This document shows, in pieces, positions 40,821 to 48,809 of a stretch of 64,000 bases of DNA. This stretch comes from Bacilli bacterium (GTDB taxonomy: Bacteria > Bacillota_I > Bacilli_A > RF39 > UBA660). The notes below the pieces were generated by a model. That model saw only the letters and a list, made by a program, of their open reading frames with translations, made no database searches and had not been told where the DNA came from. Every line of letters starts with the position of its first letter. Position 1 is the stretch's first letter. The DNA lies in the NCBI GenBank assembly GCA_017541445.1, contig JAFXZC010000010.1, positions 1 through 64,000 of the forward strand. Reading direction: 5' to 3'. A program made the translations under genes and the position numbers.

Positions 40821-42998
40821 ATGTATGCTGATGTTTTAATTGAATATAATGCTAAAAGTGTAGATAAAAGTTTTACATATCTTATTCCTAATGATTTGAA
40901 AGATATTATTAAAGTAGGTATGAAAGTAATTGTACCTTTTGTAAATAAAAAAATATATGGTTTTGTTATTAATATTAAAGATATATATGAAGATAGTTAT
41001 GAATTAAAAAGTATAGATTCTATTGTAGATCCTAATTTTGTTTTAAATGATGAATTAATGGATTTAGGTAAATACTTACAAGAAAGAACTTTATGTACTA
41101 AAATAGTTGCTTATCAAACTATGTTACCTAGCAGTATGAAAGTTAAAGAACAAAAGAGTAATTATTCTAAATATTTAGTATATGTTGAATTAAATAAAGA
41201 TATTAAAGATATAGATGAGTATATAGAAAAATATCCAAGAAGAAAAAGACATGCTGATATATTAAATCAATTAAGAGAAGGTAAAGTATTAAAAAATAAT
41301 TTTGATAATGCATGTGTTAATGAATTAGTTAAAGAAGATTTAATTAAAATAAGTAAAGAACAAATATATAGAATTAATAAAAATAATATAATAGAGAATA
41401 GTATTAATTTAAATGATGATCAAAAGAATGCTATTAATAAGATAAATTTAAATGAATTTAAAGTTCATTTATTACATGGTGTTACTGGTAGTGGTAAGAC
41501 AGAAGTATATATAAATCTTATTAAGAGTGTTGTTAAAAATAATAGATGTGCTATTATGTTAGTTCCTGAAATTAGTTTAACTGCTCAAGTAGTTAATAAA
41601 TTCTATGATAGATTTGGTAATGATGTAGCTATATTTCATAGTGGTCTTTCTGAAGGAGAAAGATATGATGAATATTTAAAGATATTAAGAGATGAAGTTC
41701 ATATAGTAGTTGGTACTAGAAGTGCTGTTTTTATGCCTATTAAGAATTTAGGTATAGTTATAATAGATGAAGAACATAGTGATACTTATAAACAAGATAG
41801 TAATCCTAGGTATAGTGCGATAGATATGGCTGAGTATAGATGTAGAATAAATAATATTCCTTTAGTATTAGGTAGTGCTACTCCTTCATTAGAAAGTATG
41901 GCTAGAGCTTTAAAGGGTGTTTATAATTATATAGAAATGCCTAATAGAGTTGGTAATGCTAAGTTACCTAAAATATCTGTTGTAGATATGAGAAATGAAA
42001 TAAAGAAGAGAAATGCTATATTTAGTGATGCATTAAAATTTAAATTATCTACTAGATTAGAAAAAGGTGAACAAAGTATTCTTTTATTAAATAGAAGAGG
42101 TTATAGTACTATTGTTAGTTGTAAGAATTGTGGATATACATATAAGTGTCCACATTGTGATATTACTTTAACATATCATAAAACTTCTAATAATTTGAGA
42201 TGTCATTATTGTGGTTATACTGTTATTAAAGGTGATGTATGTCCTGAATGTAAAGAAAATTCTTTAGGAGAACATGGTTTAGGTACGGAGAAATTAGAAT
42301 TAGAATTAAATAAATTATTACCTAATGCTAGAATTATTAGAATGGATGCTGATACTACTAGAAATAAAGGGGCTCATGAAGATATTATTAAGAAGTTTGG
42401 TAATCATGAGTATGATATATTACTTGGTACACAGATGATTAGTAAAGGTTTGGATTTTCCTTTAGTAACATTAGTAGGTGTTATTAATGCTGATGCTACT
42501 TTAAATATTCCTGATTTTAGAAGTGGTGAAAGAACTTATTCTTTATTAAGTCAGGTTGCTGGTAGAGCTGGTAGAAGTGATTTATTAGGTGAAGTTATTA
42601 TTCAAACTTATGATCCTGATAATTATACTTTAAAATGTGTATGTAATAATAATTATATGGATTTTTATAATTATGAAATGGGTAATAGAAAGAAATTGAA
42701 TTATCCTCCATATTATTATTTAACTAGTATTAAAATAGCTAGTAAAGATTATGAATTAGCTGGTAAAGAAATTAATAAAGTTAGAAATTATTTAGAGAAA
42801 AAATTAAGTAATAATGTTATTATATTAGGACCTACTACTGCTAATGTTTTTAAAATTAATGATGTATATCGTTTTCAAATTATAGTAAAATATAAGAGGG
42901 AACCAAATTTATTTAATATATTAAAAGAGTTAGATGGGTTGTATATGTTAAATAATAAGTGTAATATAGAGATAGATAATAATCCATTACAAGTTTAG
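40821..42998 (+). CDS. priA: Primosomal helicase PriA
   Basis: A 725-residue superfamily 2 helicase restarting stalled replication forks. The N-terminal 3'-DNA-binding domain is followed by Walker A HGVTGSGKTEVY (near 219-230), DEEH box VIIDEEHSDTYKQ, the Cys-rich zinc module (CKNCG, CPHCD, CHYCG, CPEC) and helicase motifs GTQMISKGLDFP and QVAGRAGRS. It is a typical Bacilli-length PriA. Together with DnaB and DnaI at 53-55 kb it forms the Bacillus-type restart primosome. The start is preceded by AGGAGGG. Confidence 0.97.
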   Translation: MYADVLIEYNAKSVDKSFTYLIPNDLKDIIKVGMKVIVPFVNKKIYGFVINIKDIYEDSYELKSIDSIVDPNFVLNDELMDLGKYLQERTLCTKIVAYQTMLPSSMKVKEQKSNYSKYLVYVELNKDIKDIDEYIEKYPRRKRHADILNQLREGKVLKNNFDNACVNELVKEDLIKISKEQIYRINKNNIIENSINLNDDQKNAINKINLNEFKVHLLHGVTGSGKTEVYINLIKSVVKNNRCAIMLVPEISLTAQVVNKFYDRFGNDVAIFHSGLSEGERYDEYLKILRDEVHIVVGTRSAVFMPIKNLGIVIIDEEHSDTYKQDSNPRYSAIDMAEYRCRINNIPLVLGSATPSLESMARALKGVYNYIEMPNRVGNAKLPKISVVDMRNEIKKRNAIFSDALKFKLSTRLEKGEQSILLLNRRGYSTIVSCKNCGYTYKCPHCDITLTYHKTSNNLRCHYCGYTVIKGDVCPECKENSLGEHGLGTEKLELELNKLLPNARIIRMDADTTRNKGAHEDIIKKFGNHEYDILLGTQMISKGLDFPLVTLVGVINADATLNIPDFRSGERTYSLLSQVAGRAGRSDLLGEVIIQTYDPDNYTLKCVCNNNYMDFYNYEMGNRKKLNYPPYYYLTSIKIASKDYELAGKEINKVRNYLEKKLSNNVIILGPTTANVFKINDVYRFQIIVKYKREPNLFNILKELDGLYMLNNKCNIEIDNNPLQV

Positions 42999-43014
42999 AA
43001 TAGAGAGTGGTTTT

Positions 43015-44208
43015 ATGTTAAGAGATTTTTGTAGAACATCTGGTGGTTTAAGAGCAATGTTATTATTAAATATTGTTGTTAGATTAATATTTGTTATAGT
43101 ACCTTTAGTTATTATAGTAACTAGTATTATATCTTTAGTTAATGTTATTAAAGGTAATAGCCAAGATGAATTAGGTAAATTTATTTGGACTTTTATTAGA
43201 AAGGTAGTTGCCGGTATTATTGTATTCTTAATACCTACAATGATTACATTCTTCTTTACTAATTTAACAAATGAAAATTTTTATGATTTAAAGGTATGTA
43301 TAGAAAGAGCTACTTTAAGTGAAGTTAAATATTATGAAGATTATTATGAACCTGCTGAATCAATTGTTAGTACATTAGAAAATAATCCTTCTAAAGTAGC
43401 TGTTGAAGATGTTAAAAATCAGATATTAGGTATGACTAATTTAAGAGGAGAAGATAAAGAAGATTTTTTAGCTAGAATAGATGCTGCTGAATCAAAAACT
43501 GATGAATTTGCTAAAATTATTAAGTGTAAAAATGATGGTGGTATGTGGGTTGATAATAAATGTAAGATAGAAGTTATTCAAAATCCTCATGATAGTAATG
43601 GCAATGGAAATAGTAATGTTAATGATGGTACTACTGGTGAAAATGGTGAATATTATTACCAAGGTAATGGTAATGACGGTGGTACTATAGACTATAATGG
43701 TTATGATGTTGTTCAAACTGCTATAAGTGTTAATGATTATTTAAAGATTGTTGCAAAAAATAAAATTGGTCAAAATAATGATTCTTCTATTTATGGTGGT
43801 TATTGTTTAGCGTTCTCTTATATTCATGCATATAGTTTATATAGTGGAAATACTTCTGCTAGAGCACCTGATGCTAAGAATTATTTATATGCTGGTAAAT
43901 TTAAAACTTATATTGATAGTAAAGAAAAAGTATTAGCTGTTACTTATAATGAAGTTAAGAAGGGTAGACCTGTTATTATTCAAGTTAATGGTAATAAAGC
44001 TGGTACATCAAGACACTTTGTTACTGTAGTTGGTGTAAAAAAGGGTGTTACTGAGAGTACTATTAAAGAAACAGATTTATTGATAATAGATAGTTGGGAT
44101 GGCAAATTGGAAACTATGAATGGTAAAGGATCTGGTACTAGATTCTTAACAAGTGGTGCTGATTGTCATAAAGATTATTCTGGTTATAGAATTCAATATT
44201 TAAAATAA
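43015..44208 (+). CDS. VirB2-like membrane hairpin fused to a C39-like cysteine peptidase
   Basis: A 397-residue protein. Residues ~15-85 carry two membrane helices with a loop and the motif GIIVFLIPTMIT, matching the VirB2-like proteins at 7501 and 7953 (IFFIPTLVG, LFFIPTLIN). A helical and then Gly/Asn-rich linker follows. Residues ~240-397 look like a papain-fold (C39-type) peptidase: GGYCLAFSYIHAY with Cys264, SRHFVTVVGV with His334, and IIDSWDG with Asp359. The protease would lie outside the membrane. It sits 16 bases after priA, 22 kb from the T4SS block, with GAGTGG upstream. A role in processing a secreted substrate or in wall remodelling is inferred. Confidence 0.75.
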   Translation: MLRDFCRTSGGLRAMLLLNIVVRLIFVIVPLVIIVTSIISLVNVIKGNSQDELGKFIWTFIRKVVAGIIVFLIPTMITFFFTNLTNENFYDLKVCIERATLSEVKYYEDYYEPAESIVSTLENNPSKVAVEDVKNQILGMTNLRGEDKEDFLARIDAAESKTDEFAKIIKCKNDGGMWVDNKCKIEVIQNPHDSNGNGNSNVNDGTTGENGEYYYQGNGNDGGTIDYNGYDVVQTAISVNDYLKIVAKNKIGQNNDSSIYGGYCLAFSYIHAYSLYSGNTSARAPDAKNYLYAGKFKTYIDSKEKVLAVTYNEVKKGRPVIIQVNGNKAGTSRHFVTVVGVKKGVTESTIKETDLLIIDSWDGKLETMNGKGSGTRFLTSGADCHKDYSGYRIQYLK

Positions 44209-44236
44209 AAAAGACTTTTAAAAAGTCTTTTTTTTA
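44207..44236. terminator. Bidirectional terminator between the VirB2-peptidase and deacetylase genes
   Basis: Stem AAAAAGACTTT / AAAGTCTTTTT with flanking A/T runs, between converging genes. Confidence 0.8.
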
Positions 44237-45565
44237 TCTTATTGCTGAATATGTTTTATGTTGTTCTAATGTTTTTCCTTGTAATCTACATAATGTTTCA
44301 AGATTTACAAATTCATAATTATCATAAGCTAATATATCCATTGCTTGTAATGCACCAGGTATTGATGGAGCATGTGCATCATGGAATAGAATTATATCTC
44401 CTTGATTTTTAGTGCTTTCAACAGCTGCAATTGCATCTAATTCAGTATTTCTTTTTTCCCAATCTCTTGTATCAACAGTCCATAATATAAATGGCATATC
44501 AATAGCGTTTAAAATAGTTTGATTTCTTATTCCACCTGGTGGTCTAAAGAATACTGTATCTTGACCAGTTATTTCTTTTAATAAATCATTAACACTTGTT
44601 ACTGATTCTTTCATTCCAGCAGTATCATTTTTATATTGTTGTAAATATTTATGAGCCCATGTATGATTACCAATAGTATGTCCTAGATCATATTCTCTTT
44701 TTATAGTATCTCTAAAATTATTAGCTTTATAACCAACTACAAAGAAGGTTACTTTATAATTTCTTTTTTCTAATTCATCTAGTAATAAATTTGTATTATC
44801 AGGATTAGGTCCATCATCAAATGTAAAAGCAACTAGTTTTTTTGTTTTATAATATTCATCATCTTTATTTTCTATTTTATCTATTACTACTGCATTTAAA
44901 TTTATTAATTCTGTATTTAGATAAGTTGATAATGCTGTATATGGACATGGTATTGTTGTTTCTTCATTTAATAATGTTTTTTCTTTAAATTGAATATTTA
45001 TTCTATTATTAGCAAATATAATATAGTAATTATCTTTATTATTAATAGCATCTTTATTAGTATAATTTATTGTATTAGATTTTCTATTAATGTACCAATT
45101 CATATACCATACTATTTTTTTATAAAATTCTTCTTCATTAATATATAATTTATCTAATGTTATTTCTTCTTGTGTATTAGTATTATAATATTTAAATTCT
45201 TTAGTAGTATTTGGTTTTTCATTTACTACTAATTCTTCTGTTTTATATATTGAATATATATTATCTAGATTATTTATTTGATAATTAATTGTTAATGAAG
45301 AAGTATCTTCTTCATATTCTTCTTTATCAATATTATCTTTATAATCATTAGTTTTATTAGTTGATTCTGTATTAATTATTTTGCTTATATATTCATTTGT
45401 AATAGTTGGTATAGTAATATTAATATTATATGTTTTAGGAGGTTTTTCTTCTTCCTTATTATCTTCTTTTTTATTAAAAAGTGTAACTAAAAGAACAAAA
45501 CCTAGTATTAATATTATTAATATAGTAATAACAATTAATAAATGTTTGATGTTTATTTTTTTCAT
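44234..45565 (-). CDS. Membrane-anchored NodB polysaccharide deacetylase (PdaC-like)
   Basis: A ~443-residue protein. An N-terminal membrane helix (LLIVITILIILILGFVLLV) leads to a ~200-residue region of the DUF3298-like kind seen in PdaC, then a CE4/NodB deacetylase: TFDDGPNPDNT with the metal Asp, GNHTWAH with the H-x3-H zinc pair, FFRPPGG and ILFHDAHA. It removes acetyl groups from peptidoglycan or other extracellular GlcNAc/MurNAc polymers. Start is ambiguous: ATG 45577 (four residues longer) or ATG 45565 with GAGTG five bases upstream. Divergent from fhs. Confidence 0.9.
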   Translation of the reverse strand: MKKINIKHLLIVITILIILILGFVLLVTLFNKKEDNKEEEKPPKTYNINITIPTITNEYISKIINTESTNKTNDYKDNIDKEEYEEDTSSLTINYQINNLDNIYSIYKTEELVVNEKPNTTKEFKYYNTNTQEEITLDKLYINEEEFYKKIVWYMNWYINRKSNTINYTNKDAINNKDNYYIIFANNRINIQFKEKTLLNEETTIPCPYTALSTYLNTELINLNAVVIDKIENKDDEYYKTKKLVAFTFDDGPNPDNTNLLLDELEKRNYKVTFFVVGYKANNFRDTIKREYDLGHTIGNHTWAHKYLQQYKNDTAGMKESVTSVNDLLKEITGQDTVFFRPPGGIRNQTILNAIDMPFILWTVDTRDWEKRNTELDAIAAVESTKNQGDIILFHDAHAPSIPGALQAMDILAYDNYEFVNLETLCRLQGKTLEQHKTYSAIR

Positions 45566-45631
45566 AGTATCACTCATCCATATTCATTATATCTCATTTA
45601 ATGATATTTTGGATGTATTTTTATTATTTTT

Positions 45632-45640
45632 TGTTATAAT
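45632..45640 (+). promoter_or_regulatory. Extended -10 promoter TGTTATAAT of fhs
   Basis: TGTTATAAT 20 bases before ATG 45661; the ribosome site is TGGGTGATT. Confidence 0.65.
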
Positions 45641-45660
45641 AAGTTTAGTGGGTGATTTAG

Positions 45661-47265
45661 ATGTTGACAGATATTGAAATAGCACAAAAAACTAAAATGA
45701 AAAAGGTATCTAGTATTGCAAATAAGATTGGTATTAAAGATGCTGTAGAGTTTTATGGTGACTATAAAGGAAAAATTAATGTAGATAAGGTAAATGGTGA
45801 ACCTGGTAAATTAATATTAGTTACTGCTACTAGTCCAACTCCATTTGGAGAAGGTAAGACTACTGTTAGTATAGGTTTATTAGATGCATTATGTAAGAGA
45901 GGATATAATGCAATGGCTGCCTTAAGAGAGCCTTCTTTAGGACCTGTTTTTGGTATTAAAGGTGGAGCTACTGGTGGAGGTTATTCACAAGTATTACCTA
46001 TGGAAGAAATTAATCTTCATTTTACAGGTGATTTTCATGCTATAACTTCTGCTAATAATTTATTATGTGCTGCTATTGATAATCATATTTATCAAGGTAA
46101 TGCATTAAATTTAGATGAAAATAATATTGTATTTAATAGATGTTTAGATGTTAATGATCGTGCATTAAAAGATATTACTATTAATTCTAAAGATTATAAT
46201 AGAAAAGAAAAATTTGATATTACTGCTGCTAGTGAAATAATGGCTATATTTTGTTTAGCAAAAGATATGGATGATTTAAGAAAGAGATTAGATAATATTT
46301 TAATTGGTTATACTAAAGATAATAAACCAGTATTTGCTAAAGAATTAAATGTTACTGGTTCTATGTTAGTTTTATTAAAGGAAGCTATTAAACCTAATTT
46401 AGTTCAAACATTAGAACATAATCCAGTTATTATACATGGTGGTCCATTTGCTAATATAGCTCATGGATGCAATAGTATTATTGCTACTAATACTGCAAGA
46501 AAGTTAGCTGATTATACTGTTACTGAAGCAGGTTTTGGTGCTGATTTAGGTGCTTTAAAATTCTTTGATATTAAATGTCGTCAAAATAATATTTATCCTG
46601 ATTGTGTAGTATTAGTTACTACTATTAGAGGTTTAAAATATAATGGAGAAGATGACTTAGTAAAAGGTTTAGAAAACTTAAGAGCACATATTATTATATT
46701 AAAGAATTTCCATTCTAATATAGTTGTTGCTTTAAATAAGTTTGCAACTGATACTAAGAAAGAAATAGATACTGTAAGAGAATTTGTTGAAGGTGAAGGT
46801 TTAGAATTTGCATTATCAACTGCGTTCTTACATGGTGGTAAAGGTGCTTTAGATTTAGCTGATAAAGTAGTTAAATTAACTGAGAGAGATTATAAACGTC
46901 ATGAATTATATAAAGTATCTGATTCAATTGAAGATAAGATTAGTAGAGTAGTTAAAGATATTTATAAAGCAGGTAATATTATTTATTCTGAAAAAGCTTT
47001 AGCTAAGATACAAGATATAAAGAATAATAAATTAGATAAATTACCAATAGTAGTTGCTAAGACACAATATAGTATTAGTGATGATGCAAAAACATTAGGT
47101 TATCCTAAAGATTTTGAAGTTACTATTAAAGATATTAAATTATATAATGGTGCTGGTTTTATAACAGTTTATTTAGGTAATATTATTACAATGCCTGGAT
47201 TACCAAAGGTACCTAATTATGAACATATTACTATTGAGGGAGATAAAATAATTGGTTTATCGTAA
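45661..47265 (+). CDS. fhs: Formate-tetrahydrofolate ligase
   Basis: A 534-residue enzyme making 10-formyl-THF from formate, THF and ATP. It has the ATP-binding SPTPFGEGKTTVSIG, ALREPSLGPVFGIKGGATGGG, HFTGDFHAITSANNL and MPGLPKVP at the C-terminus. Length is near the usual ~555. In fermenting Bacilli and Clostridia it supplies one-carbon units; no other Wood-Ljungdahl genes are visible here. It converges on the sortase gene across a strong terminator. Confidence 0.97.
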   Translation: MLTDIEIAQKTKMKKVSSIANKIGIKDAVEFYGDYKGKINVDKVNGEPGKLILVTATSPTPFGEGKTTVSIGLLDALCKRGYNAMAALREPSLGPVFGIKGGATGGGYSQVLPMEEINLHFTGDFHAITSANNLLCAAIDNHIYQGNALNLDENNIVFNRCLDVNDRALKDITINSKDYNRKEKFDITAASEIMAIFCLAKDMDDLRKRLDNILIGYTKDNKPVFAKELNVTGSMLVLLKEAIKPNLVQTLEHNPVIIHGGPFANIAHGCNSIIATNTARKLADYTVTEAGFGADLGALKFFDIKCRQNNIYPDCVVLVTTIRGLKYNGEDDLVKGLENLRAHIIILKNFHSNIVVALNKFATDTKKEIDTVREFVEGEGLEFALSTAFLHGGKGALDLADKVVKLTERDYKRHELYKVSDSIEDKISRVVKDIYKAGNIIYSEKALAKIQDIKNNKLDKLPIVVAKTQYSISDDAKTLGYPKDFEVTIKDIKLYNGAGFITVYLGNIITMPGLPKVPNYEHITIEGDKIIGLS

Positions 47266-47267
47266 TT

Positions 47268-47297
47268 AAAAAGGAACTATTTAATAGTTCCTTTTAT
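47268..47297. terminator. Bidirectional terminator between fhs and sortase
   Basis: Stem AAAAGGAACTAT / ATAGTTCCTTTT with a 3-base loop; overlaps the sortase stop codon. Confidence 0.85.
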
Positions 47298-48667
47298 CTT
47301 TCTTGTAATTTAACTAATTTAGCTTGTAGTACTAACCTTGTACCAGTATCATTATAACAAGTTGATAGTGTTAATATACGATCATTTTCATTTAATGTAA
47401 CACCGAAATCATAAATACTTCTATTTTTCATTTCATTTAAGAATGCTGCGTAAGAATTTGTACTACTAAATTCTGTAGTTATATAGTATGATTCTGCTTC
47501 TATAGTATATACAGAAAATATTTGCCACATTGTATTATATTTAAATGTTGAAAATTGTAATATTTGATTATCTATATCTGTATACCATTTAGGATCCAAT
47601 GCTTTAAATAATGAACCAAACATTATTTGATCTTTTCTTCCATGTGCATATATTACTGTATTTTGGTTAATAGTATCAAATGTGTTACGATAATCTGCAA
47701 ATACCCAACCGGCCCAGTTTTTGGTTCTATCAAACGAATGTGATAGATAATAATCATTATTGGTTGTTTGTACTACTGGGTAATTAATATTTGTGTTATT
47801 AACAAATAACCAACCAATTGTATCTTTATTTTCTTTTCTTAAGTCATTTAAATCAACAGAGTATAGTGGTGTTTCAACATATTTCCAATAGATACTTGTT
47901 AGTTTAAAATCAGATTCTGGTACATCAATATTATATAAAGTATTACTATCTATTTCTTCTATTATTAGGTCATTAGTTATTTCTTTTAGTACTTCTTTAG
48001 AATAAACACCTTGTCTTATCCAATTAACTATTGAGAATAGTGCAATTATAAATACTAATGCAGATGTAATAATACTATATTTATATATTTTATATTTAAC
48101 AGTTTCTTTAGGTGCATATTGATTATACATTTTCTTGGTTGCAAATTCATTTAATTTATCTCTATATTTAGAATAATTTGTATTATTAACATGTATTTTT
48201 CCAATAGTACTTAAATCTATTTTACGAGAATGCTTTCTTACTTTATGGCAATCAATATTATTTGTAATATTATTTAATGCTATAATTGTTAAGTTTCTTT
48301 GTTGTAAGAAGAATGTTTTAGAATTAACATTAATATGAATATTATTTTTATTAATTGGTAAAGTAATTAGATTTCTTACTTTTTTTGTATTATGTTCTAT
48401 ATTAGTAATTTTTTTAGAACTTTCTTTTTTAAAAGAATTCTTTCTTTTTATTATTTTTTCTAATCTAAGAATTAGAGTATCATATAAACCTTTTTTTTGC
48501 TCAGGTATTATTTTTAATGATACTTGAGTATTCATTAATTTTTCTTCGTTAGGACTCATAGGTTGATTTAATTTTGGAAGAGTAGGTTCATTAGAATTCA
48601 ATGTCTTTTTATCTGGTTGTGTAGTAGTTTCTTTTGTTGATTCTAAATCTTTTTCATTGTTATTCAT
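47294..48667 (-). CDS. Class B sortase with long cytoplasmic N-terminus
   Basis: A 457-residue transpeptidase. Residues 1-~195 are hydrophilic and basic, an unusual cytoplasmic extension, then a membrane helix at 198-216 and a class B sortase domain (~225-457). Catalytic residues are His342 (YAHG), Cys437 (TLSTC) and Arg444 (TGTRLVLQAKL). The extra helix typical of class B (SSTNSYAAFLNEM) precedes the catalytic Cys. No LPxTG or NPxTN surface protein was seen in the window, so the substrate lies elsewhere. The ATG at 48667 is preferred over a GTG at 48676 that overlaps AGAGGTGA. Divergent from the repeat-rich zinc-ribbon gene. Confidence 0.88.
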   Translation of the reverse strand: MNNNEKDLESTKETTTQPDKKTLNSNEPTLPKLNQPMSPNEEKLMNTQVSLKIIPEQKKGLYDTLILRLEKIIKRKNSFKKESSKKITNIEHNTKKVRNLITLPINKNNIHINVNSKTFFLQQRNLTIIALNNITNNIDCHKVRKHSRKIDLSTIGKIHVNNTNYSKYRDKLNEFATKKMYNQYAPKETVKYKIYKYSIITSALVFIIALFSIVNWIRQGVYSKEVLKEITNDLIIEEIDSNTLYNIDVPESDFKLTSIYWKYVETPLYSVDLNDLRKENKDTIGWLFVNNTNINYPVVQTTNNDYYLSHSFDRTKNWAGWVFADYRNTFDTINQNTVIYAHGRKDQIMFGSLFKALDPKWYTDIDNQILQFSTFKYNTMWQIFSVYTIEAESYYITTEFSSTNSYAAFLNEMKNRSIYDFGVTLNENDRILTLSTCYNDTGTRLVLQAKLVKLQER

Positions 48668-48777
48668 TGAATTCACCTCTATTCTTAAAGTATTATAACA
48701 TACTTTTTAGTGCTTTTGTAGACTTATTGCAATTTTTTGTTCCTAAATTTATTATGGAATTTTGTTTATAATTATTA

Positions 48778-48803
48778 TATAATTATGATAATAAGGAGGA
48801 GAA
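48778..48803 (+). promoter_or_regulatory. -10 box and consensus RBS of the PVEA-repeat gene
   Basis: TATAAT at 48778-48783, then AAGGAGGAG at 48794-48802, before ATG 48810. Strong ribosome site, moderate promoter. Confidence 0.5.
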
Positions 48804-48809
48804 TTATAT

